From Streptomyces ardesiacus (GTDB taxonomy: Bacteria; Actinomycetota; Actinomycetes; Streptomycetales; Streptomycetaceae): 64,000 bases of DNA. This document shows, piece after piece, positions 1-8,540 of the stretch; within the stretch, counting starts at the first letter, position 1; every line of letters begins with the position of its first letter. Below the pieces are notes generated by a model. The model did no database searches. It was not told the DNA's origin and worked only from the letters and a program-made list of their open reading frames with translations. Position numbers and translations under genes: made by a program. The DNA lies in contig NZ_BEWC01000008.1 in the NCBI RefSeq assembly GCF_003112575.1, positions 496,001 to 560,000 of the forward strand. Direction: 5' to 3'.

Positions 1-70
1 CATCCATCTCGGCGCGGCTGCGGACCATCACGATGTCGGCAGCGCCTTGCGGGGGCCGCGGAGCGCGCAT
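1..70 (-). CDS. Unidentified CDS, 5' end only, coupled to the oxoamine synthase gene
   Basis: A reverse-strand reading frame opens with ATG at 70-68 and stays open to the left edge, giving 23 residues beginning MRAPRPPQGAAD. Its ATG overlaps the TGA of the oxoamine synthase gene in a TGATG arrangement, which usually means translational coupling in one transcript. Too little is present to name a family. By analogy with other alpha-oxoamine synthase operons a partner such as an acyltransferase, ligase or reductase is possible, but that is a guess. Confidence 0.5.
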   Translation of the reverse strand, partial: MRAPRPPQGAADIVMVRSRAEMD

Positions 71-1290
71 CAGGCGGGACACGGGATCGGCGCCGCCGCC
101 ACGCCAGTGGTGTCGACGGTCGGCACGAGTCGGCCCACGACCTCCAGGATGTGGTCGATGTGTGCCTCGGTGTGGGCTGCGGTGACGGACAGGCGCAGCA
201 GGGACTGTCCCGCCGGGGCGGCCGGCGGCAGGAACGGCGCCGCGAACACACCGGCCTCCAGCATCGCCCGCCACGTGCGCAGGCACTGGTCGGCGTCGCC
301 GGCCGGGAGCGTGACGACCGGGCTGGCCCAGTTGGGACGGTCGTACCCCACCTCGGCCAGTCCGTCGTGCAGACGGCCCGCCAGGCGTGCCAGGACGGCG
401 CGCTGTTCGGGCTCGTCCCTGATGATGCGCAGCGCCCTGAGTGCCGCCGCGGCGGTCGGTGGTGGCATGGACGCCGAGTACATGGTGGCCCTCCCGAGCA
501 AGCGGCAGTGCTCGATGAGTTCGGTGCTTCCGGCGAGGTATCCGCCACCGGCCCCGAACGCCTTGGAGAAGGTCCCGGACAGTACGTCGATGTCCTGCTC
601 GCAGCCGAGGTGCTCACCGGCTCCGCGCCCCGACGGTCCCAGGATGCCGATGTCGTGAGCCCCGTCGACGATGAGCATCCCCCCATGACGTCCGGCGAGA
701 TCGGCGATCTCGGGCAGTACAGCCAGTTCCCCGCCCAGCGAGAATGCCCCCTCGGTCAGGACCACTGGCGACAGGCCCTGTCCCGAAGCCTCCTCCAGCA
801 GCCGTGCCAGGTGGTCAGGCGCGTTGTGCCGGAACCGGCGGTACTTGGCGGGGCCGAGCCGCAACGCATCGACGAGAGAGGCATGGATGTGCCGGTCGGC
901 GACGACTGCACGGTCCTCGCCGAAGAGGCAGGCCAGGGTGAGATTTGCCTGGTATCCCGTGGTGGACAGCAGCACCGCCGGCCGGTGCAGGAAGTCCGCG
1001 AGTTCCTCAGCCAGTTGCGCGTGCACCGACCAGGTGCCGATCACCGCGGGGGACCCGGAGCAGGAGGCGCCCAGCTCGCGCGCCGCAGCCGCCGCCGCCT
1101 CGCGCACCCGTGGATCCGCCGCCAGGCCGAGGTAGTCACCGGAGGCCGCGTTGATCGCACGCAAGCCCTCGACGAAGACTTCTCCCGGACCCGGCTGCCC
1201 CGTGATCCGGCGGAAGCACGGATAGCCACCTGTTTGCCGGGCCCTGTCGAGGGCGGCCAAGGTGGCGGCCGGTCCACTCACATCTGACAT
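70..1290 (-). CDS. Alpha-oxoamine synthase (BioF/SPT/CqsA-like PLP enzyme)
   Basis: A 406-residue fold-type I PLP enzyme of the alpha-oxoamine synthase family, which condenses an amino acid with an acyl thioester and releases CO2. Landmarks are a glycine/serine-rich region near 75-86, the PLP-stacking His136 in HASLVD, Asp209 and His212 in the VDGAHDIG motif, and the Schiff-base lysine K243 in SGTFSKAFG. Length is typical for the family. Biotin synthesis genes are not adjacent. The neighbours are an Aur1-like PAP2 enzyme, divergent, and an MMPL exporter, which favours a lipid or signal product over biotin (inference). The amino-acid and acyl substrates cannot be read from the sequence. Confidence 0.85.
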   Translation of the reverse strand: MSDVSGPAATLAALDRARQTGGYPCFRRITGQPGPGEVFVEGLRAINAASGDYLGLAADPRVREAAAAAARELGASCSGSPAVIGTWSVHAQLAEELADFLHRPAVLLSTTGYQANLTLACLFGEDRAVVADRHIHASLVDALRLGPAKYRRFRHNAPDHLARLLEEASGQGLSPVVLTEGAFSLGGELAVLPEIADLAGRHGGMLIVDGAHDIGILGPSGRGAGEHLGCEQDIDVLSGTFSKAFGAGGGYLAGSTELIEHCRLLGRATMYSASMPPPTAAAALRALRIIRDEPEQRAVLARLAGRLHDGLAEVGYDRPNWASPVVTLPAGDADQCLRTWRAMLEAGVFAAPFLPPAAPAGQSLLRLSVTAAHTEAHIDHILEVVGRLVPTVDTTGVAAAPIPCPA

Positions 1291-1347
1291 CGCTTACCTG
1301 CCCTGTCACGGTGCGCTCCAAGATCGCGGCAACCTTAGCCCATTGGA

Positions 1348-1360
1348 GTCACGCGGTGAC
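1348..1360. promoter_or_regulatory. Palindrome in the gap between the oxoamine synthase and PAP2 genes
   Basis: GTCAC-GCG-GTGAC is a perfect 5-bp inverted repeat with a 3-bp spacer. It lies in the short gap between two divergent genes, where an operator controlling both would sit. No regulator gene is adjacent, so this is only a candidate. Confidence 0.3.
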
Positions 1361-1375
1361 AAGCTGTAATGGTGA

Positions 1376-2452
1376 GTGTCTCCTGTACGGACACCTGACA
1401 CCCCACGCAAGGATGCACGAGGTCCCTTGACCACATCTGATCAGCGGAAACCCTCCCGGCGCCGAGGGCCTCGCCATGCGCCGGCACCTGCCCGCGCGGT
1501 GCGGCAAGGGCCCTCTCTCCCCGCACAGCTATCACCCGTTCGGACCACATCGCTTGTCGTCCGCCGATCCCATCCCCACCACCTGGCAGGCAGGCCGCTT
1601 CTGAGGGCTGTGGAGAAGGCGACCCTCGGGTACCTCTTCGTGGCTGCCACGGCGGTGGTCCTGGGCCAGGAGGCCGTACCGCATGCCGCGTGGCTGGCGG
1701 GGGCCTACGCGGCCCTGGCCGGGTTCGTCCTCGCCTGCGTCGCGGCACACCGTCACTGGGCATCGCCGGCCCTGGCGAACGTGCGCGCGCTGTACCCGCT
1801 GGCCTGCGCTCCGCTGCTGTTCTCCGCGTCCGGCCCTCAGTCGCTCGCCCTGCACGGCCGCCTGCTCGACGACACCATGCTGGTCTGGGAACAGCACCTG
1901 TTCGGCGCCCACCCCAACCTCCTGCTCGGCGCTCTCGCCTCCCGCCCTCTCACCGAGGCCCTCAGCCTCAGCTACAGCTCCTACTACCTGTACTTCGTGC
2001 TGCCCCCGGCCTACTTCCTCGCCAAAGGCATGCACCAGGCCCTGCACCGCTACGTCCTCGCCCTGTGCCTCGCCCACTACCTGTGCTTCCTCGGCTTCAT
2101 GCTGCTGCCCCTCGCCGGCCCTGTCGCCGCGCTCGCCCCGGCGTTCACCCCCGACCACTTGCACGGCTACCTCGCCCAGCCCCTCCAGGCGCAACTGATG
2201 GCGAGCGCCGACCCGCCCGGCACCTGCTTCCCCTCCTCCCACGTCGCCGGCGCCTGGGCAGCGGCGCTCTCGATCCGGGGCGCCTCCGTACCGCGCCCCG
2301 CGAAACGGCTGATGATCGCGGCCACCGCGCTGATCACCGTGTCCGTGGTGTACTGCCGTTACCACTATGTCCTCGACGCTGCCGCGGGAATGGCCACCGC
2401 CGCACTGGCCGTCTTCCTCACCAGGCGGCTCACCCGCCGCGAGAGCAACTGA
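1376..2452 (+). CDS. PAP2 superfamily membrane protein, Aur1/PAP2_3-like
   Basis: A polytopic membrane protein with the two C-terminal PAP2 active-site motifs: PSSHVAGAW, carrying the catalytic His region, and CRYHYVLDAAAG, the H-x3-D type motif. No clear KxxxxxxRP motif was found. That pattern suits the PAP2_3 group, which includes inositol-phosphorylceramide synthase-like transferases as well as phosphatases. Six or so hydrophobic segments follow a long, basic, probably untranslated N-terminal stretch. The start at 1376 (GTG) is uncertain, and GTG at 1610, just before the first membrane helix, would give a more normal protein. It ends 17 bp from the convergent MMPL gene. Confidence 0.75.
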   Translation: MSPVRTPDTPRKDARGPLTTSDQRKPSRRRGPRHAPAPARAVRQGPSLPAQLSPVRTTSLVVRRSHPHHLAGRPLLRAVEKATLGYLFVAATAVVLGQEAVPHAAWLAGAYAALAGFVLACVAAHRHWASPALANVRALYPLACAPLLFSASGPQSLALHGRLLDDTMLVWEQHLFGAHPNLLLGALASRPLTEALSLSYSSYYLYFVLPPAYFLAKGMHQALHRYVLALCLAHYLCFLGFMLLPLAGPVAALAPAFTPDHLHGYLAQPLQAQLMASADPPGTCFPSSHVAGAWAAALSIRGASVPRPAKRLMIAATALITVSVVYCRYHYVLDAAAGMATAALAVFLTRRLTRRESN

Positions 2453-2469
2453 CCGCCGCACCGCGGAGT

Positions 2470-4671
2470 TCAGTGAGCCGCGGGCGCCTCCGCGGAACTC
2501 TCAGCCACCGTCTCCCGCCCGTGCTGCGGGGCATGCGCTCCCTGCGTGGCGGGTCGTCTGACCCATGCAGGGGCCCACCAGTTGGCTCGCCCGGTCAGCT
2601 GCATGACGGCCGGCACCAGGATGCCGCGCATCAGCGTGGCATCGACCAGGACCGCCACCCCCAGTCCCACGCCCATCATCTTCAGTGTCGTGATGCCGGA
2701 ACTCGCCAGTCCGGCCATGCTGACGGCGAAGACCACGGCTGCCACGGTGATGAGCCGGCCCGTGCGGGCGACGCCCTCGACGATCGCGTCCCGGTGATCC
2801 CCGCCGGCGTCGTAGTGCTCCTTGACCCGGGCCAGCAGAAACACCTCGTAGTCCAACGACAGCGCGAACGCGATCGCACACAGCAGCGGCGGAATCGTCA
2901 TGTCCAAGAAGCCCGTGGTCGTGAAGTCGCCGACCAGCCAGCGCAGATGGCCCTCCTGGAAGATGTAGACCATGCTGCCCAGGCTGGCCGTCAGGCTCAG
3001 CGCCGCCAGGGCGACGGCCTTCAGCGGAATCAGCACCGACCGGGTGTAGAGCAGCAGCGCAGCGAGTGTCGTGGCCGACATCAGCAGCACGGCCCAGGGC
3101 ACACGACCGGCCAGAGCCGCCTTCGCATCAACATGACGGGCGGGCGAACCCCCCACCCAGCGCGGTCCGGGCGGGGGAAGCTCCCGCACCCGCTCCACCA
3201 GGCGTGCGGCCTGCGCCGACTGCGGATCCAGCCCCGTAGACGCCTTCAGCCACACCGCCGTCGCACTGTCCGACACCGCCTCGACGACGGCGGTGCGACG
3301 GCGGTCGTGGTAGCGGCCCGTCGGAGCGGTGACCTGGACGACGCCCGGCAGCGCACTGATACGTCGCGCGTACTGGTCGACCTCGCGGTCGCCGGGGACC
3401 GGGGTCAGTACGACGATGAGATCGCGGTCGGGCTGAGCAGGGAAATCGGTGCGGAGGCGTTCGGTGAACTGCCGGGCCTGTGAGCCGGCGGGGAGCGCAC
3501 GTTCGTCGGTGAACCCCCACTGGGCCTGGCCGAACGGCCACACCAGCGCGGCCATCAGCACCGCGCAACAGGCCCCCCACAGCCACGGTGACCCGGTCAC
3601 CCACCGGACGAGCCGCCGCCAGGCCGGACTCGACGCCGCCCGGCGATGCCTGATCCGGGAGCCCAGCATCGCCAGCAGCGCCGGCACCAGGACGACGGTC
3701 GCCGTCGCGGCCAGCAGTACCACCGCGATCCCGGCCACGGCCATCGACCGCAGCCACGGGAACGGGAACACCCACAGCGCCGAGAACGCCAGTGCCACCA
3801 CGCCGGCAGAGACAAGCACGCTGCGACCCGCGGTCCGGGCCGCCCTGACCGCGGCATCCGGCACTGCCAGCCCTCGCGCGCCCTCCTCACGAAAGCGCGT
3901 CACGACCAGCAGGGCATAGTCCACGGCCAGCCCGAAGCCCAAGGTGGCCGCGATATTCAGCGAGATGGCCGACACCTCCGTCACACCACCCAGCAGGCGC
4001 AAGAACGCCCACGATCCCGCCACCGCCAACGCTCCCACCAGGAGGGGAAACAGTGCCGCCAGCAGGGAGCCGAAAGCGAAGACCAAGCACCCGAAGACCA
4101 CCGGGGCCACCACCAGTTCCGCCCGGACAAGGTCCCTTTCGCCCTGCTCCGCCGCCTGGATCCCGGCCCAGACCCGACCCCCGGCCGACACCCGCAGCGC
4201 GCCCTGCCGACCCGTCACCCGGGGCACGAGCCGCGACGCGGCACGTGCCTGCGCCGCCTCATCACCCTCCAGCGCGACACCGATGAGCGCCGACCGCCCA
4301 TCGTTCGCCCGCAGGGCGGGCGAACGCGACGTCCAGTACGCCTCCACCGCGGCCACTCCCGGTTGAGCAGCAACCCGCCGCGCCAGCGCCGCCCCGTCCG
4401 AACGCGCCCGTGGCGAATCGACCGAGTCCTCCGACCTGACCCGTAGCACCAGCCCCGGGTCATCCCCCCTGAACTTCCGCAACAGTCCATCAGCGTGCGC
4501 GGACTCCGTACCCACGGAGTTGTATCCCCCCGGCGACAAGGAAGAAGCCGTGGTGCCAAGCATCGCCACGCACACCACAGCCGCAGTGCAGAGCACCGCC
4601 GCCCACACCGTGCGCGCGGGATTCCTGACACTGTGACAGGCCAGCAAGGACAGCCATCCGCCCCCGTCCAC
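2470..4671 (-). CDS. MMPL/RND-type lipid transporter
   Basis: About 733 residues with the two-fold RND layout: one N-terminal helix, an extracytoplasmic domain, a block of helices containing GLAVDYALLVVTRFREE, then a repeat of the same plan ending in ALSLDYEVFLLARVKEHYD. These Asp-Tyr motifs in the fourth helix of each half are the proton-relay signature of MMPL proteins (YdfJ/MmpL family). The frame is open much further upstream, but the GTG at 4671, about 19 codons before the first helix, gives the usual family length. GTG at 4677 is equally possible. The family exports lipids or lipid-like molecules. The lipid-enzyme neighbours suggest an exported lipid here (inference). Confidence 0.85.
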   Translation of the reverse strand: MDGGGWLSLLACHSVRNPARTVWAAVLCTAAVVCVAMLGTTASSLSPGGYNSVGTESAHADGLLRKFRGDDPGLVLRVRSEDSVDSPRARSDGAALARRVAAQPGVAAVEAYWTSRSPALRANDGRSALIGVALEGDEAAQARAASRLVPRVTGRQGALRVSAGGRVWAGIQAAEQGERDLVRAELVVAPVVFGCLVFAFGSLLAALFPLLVGALAVAGSWAFLRLLGGVTEVSAISLNIAATLGFGLAVDYALLVVTRFREEGARGLAVPDAAVRAARTAGRSVLVSAGVVALAFSALWVFPFPWLRSMAVAGIAVVLLAATATVVLVPALLAMLGSRIRHRRAASSPAWRRLVRWVTGSPWLWGACCAVLMAALVWPFGQAQWGFTDERALPAGSQARQFTERLRTDFPAQPDRDLIVVLTPVPGDREVDQYARRISALPGVVQVTAPTGRYHDRRRTAVVEAVSDSATAVWLKASTGLDPQSAQAARLVERVRELPPPGPRWVGGSPARHVDAKAALAGRVPWAVLLMSATTLAALLLYTRSVLIPLKAVALAALSLTASLGSMVYIFQEGHLRWLVGDFTTTGFLDMTIPPLLCAIAFALSLDYEVFLLARVKEHYDAGGDHRDAIVEGVARTGRLITVAAVVFAVSMAGLASSGITTLKMMGVGLGVAVLVDATLMRGILVPAVMQLTGRANWWAPAWVRRPATQGAHAPQHGRETVAESSAEAPAAH

Positions 4672-5119
4672 ACCCACGCCCACCCCCGGTCCGCCCGGCC
4701 CCGTTCCCCCGTGACTCGGTGCACAGCCGTCCCGTGGCCCGCTGGCATCACGGTCGTCACACGGCGACCTGGAGGTCACAGAAGTTCCCCCGCGCCGTAC
4801 ACAAGTCCCCACGCGGAAGCGGAGAAAGCGGTCGTGCTTCCGGGGGCGGAATGAGCGGCAACCGGATTGACCAAAACGGTGAGCGCGTCGCCAACGGCGC
4901 GGGGGAGACACACGAGCGGGATTCCTCTCGAAGATCACGGACAAGTCGGCGATCTTCGTATCGGGCCCTGTCTTCGTCTGTACGGGGTTTGACTGTTGAC
5001 TCACCCTCCCGGGGGGCACATCACATGATCGGCGGGGAGGGTTCAACCAGCATGCCTCCGCGGCGTGCGACACGCTCTGGCCCTCGCGCTGACCGCGTGA
5101 CCCGCCAACCCCACCGAGC
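4672..5119. other. Intergenic stretch upstream of the MMPL gene
   Basis: About 450 bp with no supported gene. The apparent N-terminal extension of the MMPL frame runs through it but has poor protein character. TTGAC-like hexamers occur near 4990-5005. A promoter for the MMPL gene is expected somewhere here but cannot be fixed by eye. Confidence 0.4.
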
Positions 5120-5236
5120 CCCGGCGCCACCCGACGGACCCGCACCACCGGCCGCTCCAGCGCCACGAGGTACGACAAGCTCGCTGTCCGCTACGAGGTG
5201 ACCGTCCTCGTCGCCGCCGTCAACGAGTGGCTGTGA
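5120..5236 (+). pseudogene. IS5-family transposase, 3' remnant (rightward)
   Basis: The last 24 or so codons read TRYDKLAVRYEVTVLVAAV then NEWL and stop at 5234-5236. This is the conserved C-terminus of Streptomyces IS5-family DDE transposases. Upstream the frame stays open but lacks the preceding catalytic region, so only the 3' tip of the element remains. No terminal inverted repeat could be identified with confidence. It pairs with a second, oppositely oriented remnant at 11.7 kb. Confidence 0.7.
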
Positions 5237-5287
5237 CCAGCACTTTCGAAGTTCGGCAGAGCGGGGCAGTTGGACTTCCATGCTCAC

Positions 5288-6397
5288 TCAGCCGACGTGG
5301 AGGATCCGGAAGCGGTCGGGTTCCGCCGGGTCCCGGTCAACGACTTGGACTGGTGTCCAGGCCCATTGCCAGACGCTGATGCCCGGCGTGCGGGAGAACC
5401 GGATCGGCCTGCGGGTGCCCTCGACCGCCACGCGCGGCCATGACTCGGCGATGGCCGCCCGGTCCGTGCCGTGGGAACGCAGCACCGCAGCGAGGACGGC
5501 GACGGTGTCCCAGCCCTCGAAGGCGACGAAGGAGGGCGCTTCGCCAAGCCGCTCGCGGAGTTCCTTCCCGACGCGTTCACCGAGCGGACCGAGGCGCTCG
5601 GGCAGGTAGCGCAGGAACGGGACCCCGGCGCCGTCCTCGCCCAGCGCCGCGGCCCATTCCGCGAACTCCGGTTGTCCGGCCGGAGCGCCGACAAGGATCT
5701 CCGCGAGCCGCCGGTCGCCCCGGACGGCCCGGACGATCGGCACCGCCGGCTCCGGATGGCCGACCAGCAGGAGGAGCGCCGTCGCGCCATCGTCGACGAG
5801 CGCGTCGCACAGGGCCTCGGGCGTGAGCGTCGCGTCGAGTTCGAGGACGGTGCCGCCGCGGGGAGCGAGGTGGTCCCGCAGGATGCGGGTCCCGGACGCC
5901 CAGTAGACGCTCGGCTGGGTCACCACGGCGATCCGACGCCGGCCCGAGCGGAGGAGGAAGTCCGCGTAGATCCGCCACCCGTAGGACTGGGCCGGGGCCA
6001 GACGCGCGACCCACTCCGTCGGTTCCTCGGTGAGCGTGTCGAGCACCGCGGAGGAGCAGAGAAACGGCACGCCGAGGGCGTCGGCTCGGGCAGCGGCGGC
6101 GCGGGCGACCACGCTGTGATACTCACCCACCACGGCGGTCACGCCCAGGTGGGCCAGTTCGTCCACGGCCGCCGCAGCCCGCTCCGGATCGGCCGCGGTG
6201 TCCCGGACCACCAACTCCAGTGGTCTGCCGTCGATCCCGCCGGCGTCGTTGACCTCGCGAACGGCCAGGTCGAGTCCTGCGAGCAGGTGTCGGCCCGCCT
6301 CGACCCAGCCGGGCCGCGTCAGCGGGACGAGAGCACCCAGGCGGATGGACGACCCGTCTGTGTGCTCCGCTCCGGACGGCGATGGTGGCGTGTTCAT
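5288..6397 (-). CDS. Type 1 periplasmic-binding-fold receptor (LivJ/AmiC-like), no signal peptide
   Basis: A 369-residue Peripla_BP_6-type ligand-binding protein. IRLGALVPLT near residue 16 starts the first lobe, followed by GLDLAVREVNDAGGIDG and TAVVGEYHS, which are typical of amino-acid or amide receptors. The ATG at 6397 follows GGGGAG at good spacing and overlaps the stop of a small upstream gene (ATGA). No signal peptide or lipobox precedes the domain, and no permease or ATPase gene is adjacent. It may therefore be a cytoplasmic sensor of the AmiC kind or an orphan receptor (inference). Confidence 0.8.
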   Translation of the reverse strand: MNTPPSPSGAEHTDGSSIRLGALVPLTRPGWVEAGRHLLAGLDLAVREVNDAGGIDGRPLELVVRDTAADPERAAAAVDELAHLGVTAVVGEYHSVVARAAAARADALGVPFLCSSAVLDTLTEEPTEWVARLAPAQSYGWRIYADFLLRSGRRRIAVVTQPSVYWASGTRILRDHLAPRGGTVLELDATLTPEALCDALVDDGATALLLLVGHPEPAVPIVRAVRGDRRLAEILVGAPAGQPEFAEWAAALGEDGAGVPFLRYLPERLGPLGERVGKELRERLGEAPSFVAFEGWDTVAVLAAVLRSHGTDRAAIAESWPRVAVEGTRRPIRFSRTPGISVWQWAWTPVQVVDRDPAEPDRFRILHVG

Positions 6398-6609
6398 CGG
6401 GTGGCGTCTCCCCTGGGACGATGCGGTCGCGGTCCGCCCGGATCGCGCGCCGGCCGCTGACGGTGCGCGATCATCACGTCCCGCCGAGGCAGGCGCGCCC
6501 GGGTGATCATGCCGGTCATTGGATCCAACTCCCGCGCCCATAGGCAACCGAGATTTCGCTCGCTGAGCCGCCAGGCTTCGTCGTCATCGGCACCAGCGAG
6601 GGCCTGCAC
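6394..6609 (-). CDS. Small hypothetical protein coupled to the receptor gene
   Basis: A 71-codon frame (GTG at 6609) includes ERNLGCLWARELDP followed by MTGMITRARLPRRD, and its TGA overlaps the receptor ATG as ATGA. The overlap and fair third-position GC argue for translation, possibly from an internal ATG. No family was recognised, and no good ribosome site is seen for the GTG. It could be the tail of a decayed gene whose upstream part was lost when the integrase remnant arrived. Confidence 0.4.
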   Translation of the reverse strand: MQALAGADDDEAWRLSERNLGCLWARELDPMTGMITRARLPRRDVMIAHRQRPARDPGGPRPHRPRGDATR

Positions 6610-6619
6610 CCAGCCGGCG

Positions 6620-7561
6620 GAGCGGTCACCTCTGGTCGTTCAGTGGGCGCAGCGCCACGGCGTGGAGGTCGCGCAGCGCCTGGCGGACGCGGAGGACTTC
6701 GCGGACCAGGTGCAGCGGCGACTGCGACCGGCCAACACGACGGACACGTACGCGAAGGCGTGGAAGGTTGGGACGCGGTTCTGCGCGGCGCTGGGGTTCC
6801 CCGAACCGGAGGCCACGCGCGGCGCGTTGGTGGCGTTCGTCGTCTGGCTGCTGGACCGGGGCCGAGTGGACGGGAAGGGCTACGCCGCCTCGTCGGCGAG
6901 CACGATCCTCGCCGGGGCCGTAGTCGAACTGCGCCGCCGCGGTGCGCAGGTGGGCCGGGACGACCAGGCGCAGGCGCGGGCGACGCTGGATGCGGCGGCC
7001 GTGGAACTGCCTCGCCGGCGCCCGGGACAAGGCAGTCGTCCTGCCCGGCTTCCCCTACGCCTCGCGCGCGGGGGACCCCGCCGGCCTCCTCGTCGGGGAC
7101 GTAGCCCTCACGCCGCGCGGCCTGGTGGTATCGGTACTCACCGGCAAGACCAAGCACAGCGTCCGCGACGCGAGAATCAACTACCAACAGGACCCGGAGA
7201 TCTGTCCGGTGGAGGCATGGAAGGCGTACCGCACCCGCCTCGCCGCTGAGGCCGACCCGCGCTGGTCGGAGGCCGGCGCGCCCGCGTTCGTCGGCGTCGA
7301 CCGGCACGGAACGTCACCGGCGGCATGGTCCCCGACTCCGTCACCCGGGCCGTGAAGCGGATCAGCGCCCGTGCCGGCACCCCGCTCGCCTGGACCGACC
7401 ACTCCCTCCGCATCGGCCTCGCGACCACCGCCCGCAAGAAGGGCAAGGACGCCGTGGCCATCGCCGACCAAGGCGGATGGGCCCGGCACTCCCGCTCCAC
7501 GAACGGCTACTTCCAGCGGGTCGACGGCTGGGAGGACAACGCCACGGCCGGGCTCACCTGA
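6620..7561 (+). pseudogene. Tyrosine recombinase/integrase, frameshifted
   Basis: Three blocks in two frames reconstruct one site-specific recombinase. The N-terminal SAM-like domain covers about 6620-7005 (RPANTTDTYAKAWKVGTRFC). The middle block is about 7015-7305 (GARDKAVVLPGFPYASRAGD). The catalytic C-terminus is about 7305-7561 (WTDHSLRIGLATTARKK, then GGWARHSRSTNGYFQ), with the HxxR box, the late His and the Tyr nucleophile region. The first break near 7010 also seems to lose some residues between the SAM-like and catalytic domains. The second break near 7305 looks like loss of one G in a GGAAC context. Two independent lesions mark a non-functional relic of an integrated element. Confidence 0.85.
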
Positions 7562-7588
7562 CTCCCACCCGGTGATCGGAACGCCGCC

Positions 7589-8533
7589 TCATTCCGTGCC
7601 GTACCTCGTCCACGCACGCAGCTTGTCCGGGTTGACCACCAGCCACAGGTCGGCGATCAGACCGTCGCGGATGCCCATGGACAGGACGGCGACCGTGGTG
7701 CCGGCGATGCGGACGGACAGGCCCGGGGCGCCGTTGACATCGTCCTCGACGAGTTCCACCTCCGGTTCCTGGCGCAGGAGGCCGAGGACGAGGCGGGCCA
7801 CCTTGTCCTGGCCGAGTACGGGACGCAGCGCCGCCCGCACCTTGCCGCCGCCGTCGCTGCGCGACTTGACGCCGGGGTCGAGCAGATCGACGAGAGCGCC
7901 GAGGTCACCGGTCTCGCATGCCTCGCGGAAGGCGGAGACGACCCGCCGGTGCTCCGGCGTCGTGCTGCTGCCGGTCCGTTCGCGGGCGAGGCGCCTGCGG
8001 GCGGAGGAGGCGAGTTGGCGGCAGGCCGCGGGGGTGCGGCCCACCGTCTCGGCGATCTCCGTGAACGGCACGCCGAAGACGTCGTGCAGGACGAAGGCGA
8101 CGCGTTCCGCGGGCGTGATCGTCTCCAGGACCACGAGCATGCCCATGCTGACGGATTCGTCGAGGGTGATCCGGTCGGCGGGGTCGCCCGCGTGCGCGGC
8201 GTCGGTACTGCTCCACGTGGCGCTGTGCCGGACGGGTTCGGGCAGCCATTCACCGGTGTAGCGCTCCCGCCGCATCCGCGCGGAAGCGAGGTGATCGAGG
8301 CAGATGCGCGAGGCGACCCGGGTCAGCCACGCCTCCGGGGCCGCGATCGCCTCCCGGCCCTCCTCGGAGAGGGCGTACCAGCGCGCGTACGTCTCCTGGA
8401 CGACATCCTCGGCCTCCTGCACGGATCCGAGCATCCGGTAGCCGAGATTGAGCAGGTGGCGGCGCTCGGCCAGGAGAGAGTGGAGGGTGGGGGCGGAGTC
8501 GGATCCGGATTCGGCGTCGGAGGGCGTGGGCAT
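7589..8533 (-). CDS. ECF41-type sigma factor with SnoaL-like C-terminal domain
   Basis: A 314-residue ECF sigma factor. Sigma region 2 is at about 15-85 (LLNLGYRMLGSVQEAEDVVQ), the linker contains WLPEPV, region 4 is at about 125-180 (FTEIAETVGRTPAACRQLAS), and the C-terminal SnoaL-like domain carries DGGGKVRAAL and NPDKLRAW. WLPEP, DGGGK and NPDKL are the hallmarks of the ECF41 group, in which the extension replaces an anti-sigma factor. ATG at 8533 follows AAGGGGGTGA. It is the last gene of a three-gene set with an NAD-binding epimerase-like protein and a small membrane protein, matching the oxidoreductase/epimerase partners known for ECF41. Confidence 0.93.
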   Translation of the reverse strand: MPTPSDAESGSDSAPTLHSLLAERRHLLNLGYRMLGSVQEAEDVVQETYARWYALSEEGREAIAAPEAWLTRVASRICLDHLASARMRRERYTGEWLPEPVRHSATWSSTDAAHAGDPADRITLDESVSMGMLVVLETITPAERVAFVLHDVFGVPFTEIAETVGRTPAACRQLASSARRRLARERTGSSTTPEHRRVVSAFREACETGDLGALVDLLDPGVKSRSDGGGKVRAALRPVLGQDKVARLVLGLLRQEPEVELVEDDVNGAPGLSVRIAGTTVAVLSMGIRDGLIADLWLVVNPDKLRAWTRYGTE

Positions 8534-8540
8534 CCGCTCG

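Noticed and set aside
4671..5178. A long N-terminal extension of the MMPL protein
   Set aside because: It runs into the transposase remnant, is basic and low-complexity, and MMPL proteins of this type start close to the first helix.
6516..7307. A 263-codon - strand frame opposite the integrase relic
   Set aside because: Low-complexity shadow; the integrase blocks on the + strand show conserved recombinase motifs.
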